A stretch of DNA of 64,000 bases. Origin: Legionella birminghamensis. GTDB lineage: Bacteria > Pseudomonadota > Gammaproteobacteria > Legionellales > Legionellaceae. The stretch covers positions 1,488,001-1,552,000 of the forward strand of contig NZ_UGNW01000001.1 of assembly GCF_900452515.1 (NCBI RefSeq), read 5' to 3'. The position numbers and the translations under genes are program-made. Below are positions 55,107-64,000 of the stretch, in pieces. The notes under the pieces were generated by a model that saw only the letters and a list, made by a program, of their open reading frames with translations, did no database searches and was not told the DNA's origin. The number at the start of each line of letters is the position of its first letter. Positions within the stretch are counted from its first letter, which is position 1.

Positions 55107-55311
55107 CGAATCCCTGCGGTGTCGACCCATCGCTATCTATACAAATTCTTCCCACTTCGAATCCCCGCGGCAACGACCGCGGGGCCCATCCCTGGTGGCC
55201 GAACATGCTCTTAAAGTGTGCAATGTTGCCAAAAATAGAGAGTTAAAAGGCAAAAGACTGATACCTGAATAGGCATCATGTGGGCCCCGCGGTCGTTGCC
55301 GCGGGGATTCG
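55107..55311. mobile_element. Inverted-repeat hairpin element, copy F (reverse core)
   Basis: A 205-bp element between the decayed methyltransferase and gltA. The left outer arm has CGAATCCCTGCGGTGTCGAC and CCCATCGCTATCTATACAAA. The inner hairpins (about 55155-55182 left, 55285-55306 right) are CCCCGCGG/CCGCGGGG with loops CAACGA and its complement TCGTTG. The core is inverted relative to copies A and C: CCGAACATGCTC and GCAATGTTGCC here match GAGCATGTTCGG and GGCAACATTG there. The right outer arm is missing. Confidence 0.7.
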
Positions 55312-55361
55312 CTGTTAACTATGTCCAACACGTTGCAACTTCCGTGAGCACTCGCTTGATC

Positions 55362-56633
55362 CTAAGGCACATCCCTTTGTTTTTCCCCAGTATACAACTG
55401 CCGAGGTCTGCCGATACGTGATTTGCTGGCAACCATTTCCATCCAGTGAGACATCCAGCCAACTGTTCTTGCCAGGGCAAAGATAACGGTGTACATATTG
55501 GTTGGGATACCAATTGCACTTAGTGTAATCCCTGAATAGAAATCAACGTTTGGATAAAGCTTTTTCTCAATGAAGTAGTCATCTTCGAGTGCAATACGCT
55601 CAAGCTCCATCGCTAATTTGAATAGGGGCAAATCATGGGCTCCCACAGCGCTCAGCACGTCATAGCATGTTTTTCTCATTACTTTGGCGCGCGGATCATA
55701 GCTTTTGTAAACCCGATGGCCAAAGCCCATCAAGCGGAAGGGATCATCCTTGTCTTTAGCGCGCTTGATGAAATGATTGATATTTTTTACATCACCAATT
55801 TCTTTGAGCATATTCAGACAGGCTTCATTAGCGCCGCCATGGGCAGGTCCCCACAGTGCACCAATCCCGGCAGAAATACAGGCGAATGGATTGGCTCCGG
55901 TTGATCCGGCTAAACGTACGGTTGAGGTTGAGGCATTTTGCTCATGATCCGCATGAAGAATAAAGATTTTATCCATTGCATCAACGATAACCGGATCAGG
56001 CGTAATATCTTCAGAGGGCACCCCAAACATCATATGCAGAAAGTTTTCTGAATAAGACATTTTGTTTTGAGGATACATGTAAGGCTGGCCAATGGAATAC
56101 TTATAGCTCATCGCTGCCATAGTAGGCATTTTTGCAATCAGGCGAATAGCAGAAATATACCGATCCTGCTGGTTATTCAAATCCATTGAATCATGGTAAA
56201 AGGCTGACAAAGCACCTACGATGCCGACCATAATCGCCATTGGGTGTGCATCACGACGAAATCCATTCAGAAAGTTATACATTTGCTGATGGACCATCGT
56301 GTGATTATTAATCAAATTAACAAAGTTGGTTTTTTCACCTGGATTGGGCAATTGACCATTCATTAACAAATAGCAGGTGTCGAGAAAGTCTTTCTTCTCT
56401 GCGAGTTGCTCGATGGGGTATCCACGATACAGCAAAATCCCTTTGTCTCCATCAATATAAGTAATTTTCGATTCGCAGGAAGCAGTGGAGACAAAACCTG
56501 GATCGTAAGTAAAATATCCTGCTTCACCTAATTTATTGATATCAATGACATCATTGCCAATAGTTGGCTTTAATATCGGTAATTCAATAGGCTCCAGGCC
56601 GTCAATACAAAGTTGTGCGGTTTTTTCTGTCAT
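55362..56633 (-). CDS. gltA: Citrate synthase (type II)
   Basis: Condenses acetyl-CoA and oxaloacetate, the entry step of the TCA cycle. It has 423 residues, the size of hexameric NADH-sensitive type II enzymes. Catalytic residues are in [10 protein letters not shown] (His), [18 protein letters not shown] (His) and PNVDFYSGI (Asp). [19 protein letters not shown] is diagnostic. AGGAGA lies just before the ATG, and a near-consensus promoter is found at 56682-56710. It is divergent from gyrA. Confidence 0.96.
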   Translation of the reverse strand: MTEKTAQLCIDGLEPIELPILKPTIGNDVIDINKLGEAGYFTYDPGFVSTASCESKITYIDGDKGILLYRGYPIEQLAEKKDFLDTCYLLMNGQLPNPGEKTNFVNLINNHTMVHQQMYNFLNGFRRDAHPMAIMVGIVGALSAFYHDSMDLNNQQDRYISAIRLIAKMPTMAAMSYKYSIGQPYMYPQNKMSYSENFLHMMFGVPSEDITPDPVIVDAMDKIFILHADHEQNASTSTVRLAGSTGANPFACISAGIGALWGPAHGGANEACLNMLKEIGDVKNINHFIKRAKDKDDPFRLMGFGHRVYKSYDPRAKVMRKTCYDVLSAVGAHDLPLFKLAMELERIALEDDYFIEKKLYPNVDFYSGITLSAIGIPTNMYTVIFALARTVGWMSHWMEMVASKSRIGRPRQLYTGEKQRDVP

Positions 56634-56681
56634 CGCGTCTCCTCATAAATTGTTGACAGCCAGCGCTGCATTAAGCGCAGA

Positions 56682-56710
56682 ACTATATAAAAATGCCAGG
56701 GTTGAGTCAA
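56682..56710 (-). promoter_or_regulatory. Predicted sigma70 promoter for gltA
   Basis: Read on the minus strand: TTGACT (56710-56705), a 17-base spacer and TATAGT (56687-56682), followed by the gltA start about 50 bases on. Both hexamers are one base from consensus and the spacing is optimal, making this the best promoter match I found in the window. Confidence 0.7.
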
Positions 56711-56880
56711 TTTATCATTTCGCCTTGTGTTATGATTTAGTATGAAACAGTTTGATTATTCTTCACAGGGTTTTAATCAAAATTGAATTGCCCCTACTAC
56801 TAAAAGCATAACCTAAAAAAAAATCGATAGCGCATATCTGTGGCAGCAAAGGCATTTTTATTCATTTGGGTGGCTCTCTG

Positions 56881-56889
56881 TGGTATAAT
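56881..56889 (+). promoter_or_regulatory. Extended -10 promoter for gyrA
   Basis: TGG followed directly by TATAAT (56884-56889) forms an extended -10 element. The -35 region (TTCATT at 56861, 17-base spacing) is weak. Transcription would start near 56896, about 36 bases before the ATG at 56932, which argues against the longer frame beginning at 56866. Confidence 0.55.
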
Positions 56890-56931
56890 TCGTGGTTTAT
56901 TTTGAGTGATGCAGAAGGACGCCAGTTAGCT

Positions 56932-59517
56932 ATGATCAATTCAGCAAAAGAAATCATCCCGGTCAACATAGAAGACGAGCTCAAACAGTCTTATCTCGAC
57001 TATGCCATGAGCGTTATTGTCGGCCGTGCCTTGCCAGATGTACGCGATGGTTTAAAACCCGTTCACCGACGTGTCCTGTTTGCCATGAGTGAATTGGGAA
57101 ATGACTGGAATAAACCTTATAAAAAATCCGCTCGTGTTGTGGGGGATGTGATTGGTAAATACCATCCGCATGGGGATACCGCTGTTTATGATACGATAGT
57201 ACGTATGGCGCAACCGTTCTCCATGCGTTATATGCTGATTGACGGACAAGGTAACTTTGGATCAGTCGATGGCGATATGGCAGCTGCCATGCGATACACC
57301 GAAGTGCGTATGTCAAAAGTGGCTCATGCACTGTTAGCAGATCTGGAAAAGGAAACGGTTGATTTCAGTCCTAACTATGACGAGACCGAGTTTGCCCCTG
57401 TTGTTCTGCCCTCACGTATTCCCAACTTACTGATTAATGGTTCATCAGGTATCGCAGTCGGTATGGCAACGAATATTCCGCCCCATAATCTGACTGAAGT
57501 CGTGAATGCCTGTATTGCACTGGTTGCAGAGCCCGATTTAACGCTTGAAGACATAATGGGTTACATACCCGGCCCTGACTTTCCAACCGCTGCAATTATC
57601 AATGGTAAAGCCGGTATTCTGGAGGCTTATCGAACCGGCCGTGGCCGAATTTCAATTCGGGCAAGAACTGAAATTGAGACGGACAGTCATTCTGGCCGCC
57701 AGGCTATCATTATCAATGAGTTGCCTTATCAGGTGAATAAAGCGCGTCTGGTTGAAAAAATTGCCGAGCTCGTGCGCGACAAAAAAATTGAGGGAATTTC
57801 CGGGCTTCGCGACGAGTCTGACAAGCAAGGTATGCGTGTTGTTATCGAACTGAAGCGTGGTGAAGTGGCTGAAGTAGTTTTGAATAATTTGTATGCCCAT
57901 ACCCAAATGCAAAATGTATTTGGTATCAATATGGTGGCACTGGTTGATGGTCAGCCGCGCACACTGAATTTAAAGCAGATCCTTGAATATTTTATCAAAC
58001 ACCGTCGGGAAGTAGTTACAAGACGTACCATCTTCGAATTGAAGAAAGCCAGAAACCGTGCCCATTTATTAGAAGGTTTGGGTATTGCCCTGGCTAATAT
58101 TGATGAAATGATTGAGCTCATCAAAAAATCACCTACGCCGCAGGATGCCAAAGACGCGTTGCTGGCCCGGGAGTGGCAGCCAGGATTAGTCAAGGCCATG
58201 CTTGAAAAAGCAGGCAGTGATGCCTGTCGCCCTGATGATCTGCCGCCAGGATTTGGCCTTGATGCCAGTGGATACCGATTGTCACCCGCCCAGGCACAGG
58301 CAATTCTAGAACTGAGATTGCATCGTTTAACCGCCCTGGAGCAGGAAAAAATTATTAACGAGTTTGAGGAGCTGCTCAAACAAATCAAGGATTTAATGGA
58401 CATTCTTGCCTCTCCTGAACGCTTAATGCAGGTTATTAAGGATGAGCTAATTGAAATCAAATCCCAATTTGGTGATGCCCGCCGTACTGAGATTACTGCA
58501 TCCCAGGAAGATTTAACTATTGAAGATTTGATTACGGAAGAAGATGTTGTTGTTACTTTATCTCATCAGGGCTATGTGAAGTATCAACCGATTTCTGCCT
58601 ATCAGGCGCAAAGACGTGGTGGAAAAGGTAAGTCGGCGACGAATGTCAAGGATGAAGATTTTATTGAACGTCTGGTCATTGCAAGTACACATGACACGCT
58701 GCTTTGTTTCTCAAATCACGGTAAATTGTATTGGTTGAAGGCTTATCAGTTGCCGCTCGCCAGCCGTATATCCCGCGGAAAACCCATTGTAAATATTTTA
58801 CCGCTGGCTGAGGATGAATCCATCAATGCCATGTTGCCTGTAAGAGAGTTTAATGAAGGCTATTTCGTATTCATGGCTACCCGCTTCGGAACGGTTAAGA
58901 AAGTGTCCCTTGATGCATTTAGCAGGCCTCGGGCTAGCGGAATTATTGCAGTGGACCTCGACGAAAATGATCGGCTGGTCGGTGTAGATATCACTGATGG
59001 CAGCAAAGACATCATGCTCTTTACTGATGCTGGAAAAGTGATCCGATTTGATGAAAAGTTGATCAGGCCAATGGGCCGTACAGCCCGTGGCGTGCGCGGA
59101 ATAAGATTAGGGGAAGGCCAATCAGTCATTTCACTGGTTGTCGCAAAACCGGAAGGAACGATTCTGACGGCTACAGAAAATGGCTATGGAAAGCGGACTG
59201 ACGTCGAAGAATACCGCATATCAGGACGCGGCGGCCAGGGGGTTATTTCCATCCAGGTCAATGAGCGTAATGGCAAGGTGGTCAGGGCTTTACAAGTGAG
59301 TGACGGTGATGAGGCGATGCTGATCACTGACAAGGGAACGCTGGTGCGTTTCAGGGTTGATGAGCTATCGATCATAGGCAGGAACACGCAAGGAGTCCGC
59401 CTGATTAATGTCACTTCCGGCGAGCATGTCGTTGGTATGCAGCGCATAGAAGATCTGGGTGTGGCCGAAGGCGATAGCGATGCCGAGGATTTTGAAATGG
59501 ATGATTCCGATGAGTAG
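56932..59517 (+). CDS. gyrA: DNA gyrase subunit A
   Basis: The breakage-reunion subunit that introduces negative supercoils with GyrB. With the ATG at 56932 it has 861 residues. The numbering then falls in line with E. coli: Thr83 and Asp87 in [17 protein letters not shown] (the quinolone region) and the catalytic tyrosine in [10 protein letters not shown]. The GyrA-box QRRGGKGK at the start of the C-terminal wrapping domain is present, and the tail is acidic ([16 protein letters not shown]). Thr at 83 in place of Ser is, from memory, the normal Legionella residue. The gene overlaps serC by 8 bases, starting the gyrA-serC-aroA-cmk-rpsA series. Confidence 0.96.
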   Translation: MINSAKEIIPVNIEDELKQSYLDYAMSVIVGRALPDVRDGLKPVHRRVLFAMSELGNDWNKPYKKSARVVGDVIGKYHPHGDTAVYDTIVRMAQPFSMRYMLIDGQGNFGSVDGDMAAAMRYTEVRMSKVAHALLADLEKETVDFSPNYDETEFAPVVLPSRIPNLLINGSSGIAVGMATNIPPHNLTEVVNACIALVAEPDLTLEDIMGYIPGPDFPTAAIINGKAGILEAYRTGRGRISIRARTEIETDSHSGRQAIIINELPYQVNKARLVEKIAELVRDKKIEGISGLRDESDKQGMRVVIELKRGEVAEVVLNNLYAHTQMQNVFGINMVALVDGQPRTLNLKQILEYFIKHRREVVTRRTIFELKKARNRAHLLEGLGIALANIDEMIELIKKSPTPQDAKDALLAREWQPGLVKAMLEKAGSDACRPDDLPPGFGLDASGYRLSPAQAQAILELRLHRLTALEQEKIINEFEELLKQIKDLMDILASPERLMQVIKDELIEIKSQFGDARRTEITASQEDLTIEDLITEEDVVVTLSHQGYVKYQPISAYQAQRRGGKGKSATNVKDEDFIERLVIASTHDTLLCFSNHGKLYWLKAYQLPLASRISRGKPIVNILPLAEDESINAMLPVREFNEGYFVFMATRFGTVKKVSLDAFSRPRASGIIAVDLDENDRLVGVDITDGSKDIMLFTDAGKVIRFDEKLIRPMGRTARGVRGIRLGEGQSVISLVVAKPEGTILTATENGYGKRTDVEEYRISGRGGQGVISIQVNERNGKVVRALQVSDGDEAMLITDKGTLVRFRVDELSIIGRNTQGVRLINVTSGEHVVGMQRIEDLGVAEGDSDAEDFEMDDSDE

Positions 59518-60601
59518 GGGGTACAACTTTGGGGCAGGCCCCGCAATGCTCCCTGAAGCGATACTGACGGAGGTCCAGGCTGAGTTATTAGACTGGAACA
59601 ATACCGGCATGTCGGTGATGGAGATTGGGCATCGAACCAAAGAGTTTACTCAAATCATGGAAGAGGCAGAAACCCTTCTAAGAGAATTGCTTGCGATTCC
59701 AGATCACTACCATGTGTTATTTATCGCTGGTGCGGCTCGTACCCAATTTGGCATGATTCCACTTAATTTCCTGTCAGGAGACAGAAAGGCCGGCTATTTA
59801 CAAACAGGGATCTGGTCGGAAATGGCTTATGAAGAGGCCTGTCGTTTAAGTAATGCTTATAGCGTGTGCCAAGCGGATAAAGACTATACTGCCATTCCTG
59901 GGCGCTCAGGTTGGGAAATTTTACCTGACACAAGCTATCTGTATTACACACCGAATGAAACAGTGAATGGCTTGCGCTTTGCCGAACTTCCAAAATTCAA
60001 TGATATTCACTTAATAGCAGACATGACCTCCTGTCTGCTAAGCGAACCCATTAATATCAATGATTATGGAATGATCTTCGCTGGCGCACAGAAGAACATA
60101 GCCAATGCAGGTTTAACGCTGGTCATCGTGAGAGATGATTTGATTCAGCAAATCAATAGTCTAACAATCCCAACTATGCTGGATTATCGAACATTCACCT
60201 CCACCCGCTCTATGTATGCTACACCGCCAACCTTTAACTGTTATCTGGCGCTCAAAATGTTTCAATGGATCAAAGGGCAGGGAGGTGTTGGTGCTTTACA
60301 TCAATTAAACTGCATGAAATCCCAATTATTATATGACTTCATTGACTCCTCCGACTTTTATTATTGTAAAATTAAAAAAGAAAACCGCTCTTTATTGAAT
60401 GTTTGTTTTAATCTTGCTGCTTCCCATCTGGAAAACGAATTCCTTGCAGCCGCCAAAAATGACGATTTGCTTGCCTTGGCAGGCCATCGCACAGTAGGTG
60501 GTTTAAGAGCAAGTATGTATAATTCCATGCCCGTTGCCGCTGTAGAGAAATTGATTGATTTTATGGCCAGATTTGCCAAGGAACATAAAAATGAACGTTA
60601 G
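59510..60601 (+). CDS. serC: Phosphoserine aminotransferase
   Basis: Makes 3-phosphoserine from 3-phosphohydroxypyruvate (serine synthesis) and takes part in pyridoxal phosphate synthesis. It has 363 residues from the ATG at 59510 ([18 protein letters not shown]), matching the family length; the open frame from 59459 lies inside gyrA. The PLP lysine is in [22 protein letters not shown]. One family stretch is diverged: the usual LFLQGGATTQFAMIP reads [15 protein letters not shown]. Its start overlaps gyrA by 8 bases and its end overlaps aroA by 11 bases. Confidence 0.93.
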   Translation: MSRGYNFGAGPAMLPEAILTEVQAELLDWNNTGMSVMEIGHRTKEFTQIMEEAETLLRELLAIPDHYHVLFIAGAARTQFGMIPLNFLSGDRKAGYLQTGIWSEMAYEEACRLSNAYSVCQADKDYTAIPGRSGWEILPDTSYLYYTPNETVNGLRFAELPKFNDIHLIADMTSCLLSEPININDYGMIFAGAQKNIANAGLTLVIVRDDLIQQINSLTIPTMLDYRTFTSTRSMYATPPTFNCYLALKMFQWIKGQGGVGALHQLNCMKSQLLYDFIDSSDFYYCKIKKENRSLLNVCFNLAASHLENEFLAAAKNDDLLALAGHRTVGGLRASMYNSMPVAAVEKLIDFMARFAKEHKNER

Positions 60602-61910
60602 CAGTAGTTTTATTAGTACCCCGGTTGCTGCCATTAATGGCGATATATCGGTTCCCGGTGACAAATCTATTTCACATCGCGCAATTATCCTTGGCTCCAT
60701 TGCCAAAGGGACTACAACTATTCAAAATTTTCTTCAAGGTGAGGATTGCCTCGCAACCTTAAAGGCATTTCGCCTGATGGGCATTGAAATTGAGGGGCCA
60801 TTCGAAAATAAGGTGATTATCCACGGAAAAGGAAAATATGGTCTTTCTGATCCTAAGCAGCTAATCGATTGCGGCAATTCTGGAACCAGTATACGCCTCC
60901 TGGCCGGATTGCTGGCAGCACAGCCGTTCAACAGCATATTGACAGGTGATGAGAGCCTTCTCCGACGCCCAATGGAAAGAGTAAGCCGGCCCTTGACTCA
61001 AATGGGTGCTGATATCGTTACTGAACACGGCAGGCCGCCCTTAATGATTAACGGTAATCATGAGCTAAAAGGAATTCATTATGTGATGCCTGAAGCAAGC
61101 GCACAGGTTAAGTCCTGCCTGCTCCTGGCTGGCATGTATGCAAAAGGGGAGACTACTGTTACAGAACCTGGATTTACCCGTGATCACACCGAGCGAATGC
61201 TGACTACTTTTTCTTATCCCATACAGAAATGCGGCCATCACATAACGATAAACTCAGAGAGTGAATGTATCGCTACCGATATTATGGTTCCGGGTGACAT
61301 CTCGTCTGCCGCATTTTTCATTGTAGCTGCCACCCTGATTCCCGGTGCTGAGATCCTTGTTCGCAATGTAGGAATTAATCCAACCCGCACCGGGATCATT
61401 CAGATCCTCAATCAAATGGGCGCTCATATTGAACAAAGTAATAAGCGCCTGTTTGGTGAGGAACTGGTAGCCGACTTGTATATTCGACATGCACCGCTTG
61501 AGGGTATTGATATCCCAATGGAATTAGTCCCCATGGCGATAGACGAGTTCCCTGTCATATTTATCGCAGCGGCCTGTGCTGCAGGGCAGACGCGCCTGCA
61601 TGGTGCTAAAGAGCTGCGCAGCAAGGAAAGTGACCGGATAGGGGCTATGGTAGAAGGATTAAACCGGCTGGGGATTTGCGCGCATGCATTCGAAGACGGC
61701 ATATTTATTAAAGGTGGACGTCTTGAAGGAGGAGAGGTAAATAGTCATGGCGATCATCGCATAGCAATGGCATTTGCGATTGCAGGGGCAGTTGCAAAAG
61801 ACAGCATTGTTATCAGAGATTGCAAAAATGTGGCGACTTCCTTCCCTGATTTCGTCAAAACGGCGCAGGCCCTACAGTTAAATATCCAAGAGGTACATAA
61901 TGACGAGTGA
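60591..61910 (+). CDS. aroA: 3-phosphoshikimate 1-carboxyvinyltransferase (EPSP synthase)
   Basis: Joins phosphoenolpyruvate to shikimate 3-phosphate, the step before AroC. It has 439 residues. Family motifs: GDISVPGDKSISHRAIILGSIA, IDCGNSGTSIRLLAGLLAAQPF, PEASAQVKSCLLLAGMYA, and near the C-terminus ELRSKESDRI and NSHGDHRIAMAFAIAG. The ATG at 60591 has AAGGA eight bases upstream and lies within the end of serC. The motif set (with IDCGNSGTS and LLRRPMERV) follows the class II pattern. Confidence 0.96.
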   Translation: MNVSSSFISTPVAAINGDISVPGDKSISHRAIILGSIAKGTTTIQNFLQGEDCLATLKAFRLMGIEIEGPFENKVIIHGKGKYGLSDPKQLIDCGNSGTSIRLLAGLLAAQPFNSILTGDESLLRRPMERVSRPLTQMGADIVTEHGRPPLMINGNHELKGIHYVMPEASAQVKSCLLLAGMYAKGETTVTEPGFTRDHTERMLTTFSYPIQKCGHHITINSESECIATDIMVPGDISSAAFFIVAATLIPGAEILVRNVGINPTRTGIIQILNQMGAHIEQSNKRLFGEELVADLYIRHAPLEGIDIPMELVPMAIDEFPVIFIAAACAAGQTRLHGAKELRSKESDRIGAMVEGLNRLGICAHAFEDGIFIKGGRLEGGEVNSHGDHRIAMAFAIAGAVAKDSIVIRDCKNVATSFPDFVKTAQALQLNIQEVHNDE

Positions 61911-62589
61911 GAAAAAAGCGCCTGTAATAACCATTGATGGACCTAGCGGAACAGGCAAGGGAACCATATGTCATATGGTCGCTAAACATTTGAACTGGCA
62001 TGTATTGGATAGCGGCGCCATCTACCGTGTGCTTGCCTATGCAGTGCGATTAAAGGGAATCGCTTTTTCTGACACAGACGCGATGGTTAATCTTGCCAAT
62101 CAACTGAATGTAAAATTTGAAATGGATGCTGAAGAGCAACAGGTTGTGCTTGACGGGAAAAATGTTTTTGAGGCCATTCGCAGTGAACAGTGTGGGCAGG
62201 ATGCCTCAGTGATTGCAGTTATTCCAGAAATACGGGCGGCTTTACTTGAAAGGCAACGTGCTTTCGCAACAGCCCCCGGCCTGGTCACTGATGGACGTGA
62301 TATGGGCACCGTTATCTTTCCAGAGGCCATTCTTAAAATATTTTTGTTTGCTTCAGCAGAAGAAAGAGCGAAACGACGCTACAATCAGTTGAAAGATGCT
62401 GGAATTGATGTTAGCCTCGCCCAAGTTATCGAAGAGTTGGCTCAACGTGATGATCGCGATGCAAAACGGGTTCATGCACCATTAAAACCTGCAGCGGATG
62501 CAGTGTTAATCGATACAACTGGATTAACGATTGTACAAGTCTTTAATAATGTTTTAAAATTGATAGACGGGCATTCGTTCTTTCGATAA
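61900..62589 (+). CDS. cmk: Cytidylate kinase
   Basis: Phosphorylates CMP and dCMP. It has 229 residues: P-loop ITIDGPSGTGKGTICHMVAKHL, nucleotide-binding LDSGAIYRVLAYAV, LVTDGRDMGTVIFPEA, and the lid region RAKRRYNQLKDAGIDVS plus QRDDRDAKRVHAPLKPA. It overlaps aroA by 11 bases and has AGAGG seven bases upstream of its ATG. It is followed by rpsA after 146 bases, a conserved neighbourhood in gammaproteobacteria. Confidence 0.96.
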   Translation: MTSEKKAPVITIDGPSGTGKGTICHMVAKHLNWHVLDSGAIYRVLAYAVRLKGIAFSDTDAMVNLANQLNVKFEMDAEEQQVVLDGKNVFEAIRSEQCGQDASVIAVIPEIRAALLERQRAFATAPGLVTDGRDMGTVIFPEAILKIFLFASAEERAKRRYNQLKDAGIDVSLAQVIEELAQRDDRDAKRVHAPLKPAADAVLIDTTGLTIVQVFNNVLKLIDGHSFFR

Positions 62590-62608
62590 TAAGCAGAGCA
62601 GGAATAAT

Positions 62609-62637
62609 TTGCATATTCGCGAAAAGCTGCTTATGCT
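62609..62637 (+). promoter_or_regulatory. Predicted promoter for rpsA
   Basis: TTGCAT (62609-62614), a 17-base spacer and TATGCT (62632-62637) lie between cmk and rpsA. Transcription would start near 62644, giving a leader of about 90 bases, room for the autogenous control known for S1 in enteric bacteria. Evidence is motif matching only. Confidence 0.35.
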
Positions 62638-62735
62638 TAGTCCAATGTTTGTAGATTGTTTGCAAACGTGTTTGTATGGGGGGAAGAGTAATCTGGAAAT
62701 TACGCTTCCATTTTTTTACTAAAGAGTTTATTAAC

Positions 62736-64000
62736 ATGTCTGAAAGTTTCAAAGAATTATTCGAACAAAGCATCGCTGGTGCCCAATTTTACCCTGGCGC
62801 AATTATAACTGCCAAAGTCATTGATATAGATGATGATTTTGTCACATTGAATGCTGGTTTGAAGTCCGAAGGTATTGTTGCTGTTGAAGAGTTCCATGAT
62901 AAAAATGGTCAATTGGAAATCAACATCGGTGATACTGTTGAAGTTGCCCTCGATTCAGTGGAAGACGGCTACGGCGAAACCCTGTTATCAAGAGAAAAGG
63001 CCAAACGTCAGGAAGCCTGGCGCAAGCTGTCAAAATGTCATGAAAACAATGAAACTGTTACCGGTTTGATTTCAGGCAAAGTAAAAGGCGGCTTCACAGT
63101 TGAAATTGGAACAATTCGCGCATTTTTACCAGGTTCTTTGGTTGACGTCAGACCTGTCCGCGATCCTTCTTACCTTGAAGGCAAAGAATTAGAATTTAAA
63201 GTCATTAAAATGGACCTGAAGCGCAATAATATTGTTGTTTCTCGTCGTGCTGTTGTCGAAGAAGAAAGCAGTGCTGATCGACAAGCATTACTTGAGTCCT
63301 TACATGATGGCCAAATCCTTAACGGTATCGTTAAAAATCTTACTGACTACGGTGCATTCATTGATCTCGGCGGTATTGATGGGCTTCTGCATATTACCGA
63401 TATTTCCTGGAAACGTGTCAAACATCCAGCTGAAGTATTAACTGTAGGCCAGGATGTTAAGGTTAAAGTATTAAGCTTTGACAGCGAACGTAATCGTGTC
63501 TCTTTAGGCATGAAACAATTAGGCAATGATCCCTGGGTTGATTTGGTTGATCGTTATCCTGTCGGCAAAAAATTACAAGGTAAAGTCACTAACATTACCG
63601 ATTATGGCTGTTTTGTTGAAATTGAAGAAGGCGTTGAAGGTCTTGTTCACATGTCTGAAATGGATTGGACTAACAAAAACGTTCACCCAAGCAAAGTCGT
63701 TTCCATGGGCGACGTAGTGGATGTTATGGTTCTTGAAATTGATGAAGAAAGACGCCGCATTTCTCTGGGTATGAAACAATGCGTGGGTAATCCCTGGCAT
63801 CAGTTCTCCCAATCCCACAGCAAAGGCCAGAAAGTTAGCGGTAAAATCCGTTCTATCACTGACTTTGGAATCTTCATTGGACTGGACGGCGACATTGATG
63901 GATTGGTTCACCTTTCTGATATATCCTGGACTATTCCTGGTGAAGAAGCGGTCAAGCAATTCAAGAAAGGTCAAGAGCTGGAAGCAGTTATCCTGGCCAT
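62736..64000 (+). CDS. rpsA: 30S ribosomal protein S1 (partial, runs off the window)
   Basis: Ribosomal protein S1 binds mRNA and helps start translation of structured messages. About 421 residues are in view and the gene is open at 64000; full-length proteins have about 557. The first two S1 domains (from about 20 and 105) are the diverged, ribosome-binding ones. Domains 3 to 5 are typical RNA-binding repeats: [30 protein letters not shown], then [32 protein letters not shown], then [31 protein letters not shown]. The start [12 protein letters not shown] matches the family. It has no strong ribosome site (AAAGAG is 10 bases or more upstream), as usual for rpsA. Confidence 0.95.
   Translation, partial: MSESFKELFEQSIAGAQFYPGAIITAKVIDIDDDFVTLNAGLKSEGIVAVEEFHDKNGQLEINIGDTVEVALDSVEDGYGETLLSREKAKRQEAWRKLSKCHENNETVTGLISGKVKGGFTVEIGTIRAFLPGSLVDVRPVRDPSYLEGKELEFKVIKMDLKRNNIVVSRRAVVEEESSADRQALLESLHDGQILNGIVKNLTDYGAFIDLGGIDGLLHITDISWKRVKHPAEVLTVGQDVKVKVLSFDSERNRVSLGMKQLGNDPWVDLVDRYPVGKKLQGKVTNITDYGCFVEIEEGVEGLVHMSEMDWTNKNVHPSKVVSMGDVVDVMVLEIDEERRRISLGMKQCVGNPWHQFSQSHSKGQKVSGKIRSITDFGIFIGLDGDIDGLVHLSDISWTIPGEEAVKQFKKGQELEAVILA

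Noticed and set aside
55072-55331. Short frames on both strands around 55.1-55.3 kb
   Set aside because: They lie in repeat element copy F and mirror each other because the element is palindromic.
57951-58460. Minus-strand frame of 169 codons inside gyrA
   Set aside because: Shadow of a strongly conserved gene; Ser/Arg-rich composition typical of antisense frames.

Overview
The window reads as chromosome of a Legionella species or a very close relative. GC content is moderate (roughly low forties percent by eye). The gene set is characteristic: aconitase AcnA of 891 residues, homogentisate dioxygenase, a cytosolic IMP-GMP type 5'-nucleotidase, a NosP-NahK-NarR nitric-oxide/c-di-GMP cluster, PmrA next to PmrB, RpoS behind surE and nlpD, and three large orphan proteins of the kind secreted by Dot/Icm. 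Gene order around rpoS, hmgA, yebC-ruvC-ruvA and pmrA-pmrB agrees with what I remember of L. pneumophila. That placement is recall plus inference, not a database result.

Layout. 1-3.2 kb: flgK-flgL, the hook-filament junction proteins. 3.2-7 kb: a repeat element, an alkyltransferase-like DNA repair protein, an MFS exporter, aroC and a KdsC-like phosphatase. 7-12 kb: narR, nahK and nosP on the minus strand (NO sensing to c-di-GMP). 12-17 kb: a 5'-nucleotidase, a tandem-repeat region, csaA, an 882-residue orphan and tRNA-Arg(CCT). 17-25.4 kb: ETF-ubiquinone oxidoreductase, two large effector-like genes (one a putative lipase with membrane segments), a methyltransferase, an NADPH-quinone-oxidoreductase-like MDR enzyme and a chagasin-type protease inhibitor. 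25.4-31 kb: malic enzyme, then small exported protein-surE-yqaA-nlpD-rpoS. 31-36 kb: an MHYT hybrid kinase, a response regulator and an Hpt-REC-REC-GGDEF protein, a second phosphorelay aimed at c-di-GMP. 35.8-42 kb: hmgA, yebC-ruvC-ruvA, pmrB (broken by a single-base frameshift), pmrA and yciB. 42-48 kb: an acyltransferase, a 33-bp tandem array, an amino-acid permease and acnA. 48-55 kb: fliK-like gene, a small Tyr-rich exported protein, roxA, a polysaccharide deacetylase, mltA, a LuxR-type regulator and a decayed methyltransferase. 55-64 kb: gltA, then the gyrA-serC-aroA-cmk-rpsA series; rpsA runs off the window end.

Two themes stand out. The first is signalling: two independent sensor cascades end in GGDEF proteins, beside rpoS and pmrA/pmrB, all of which are known in Legionella to bear on growth-phase switching and virulence. 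The second is a family of six hairpin-rich inverted-repeat elements (3.2, 25.4, 39.1, 49.2, 51.9 and 55.1 kb) sitting at gene ends. Each is built on CCCCGCGG/CCGCGGGG hairpins and a CCCATAGCTATCTAC motif. Within an element the short hairpin-loop sequence tends to be the same at both ends, while it differs between elements. Related regions carry tandem arrays of 22-, 23- and 33-bp units. I know of no name for this family, and it is the best candidate here for something undescribed.
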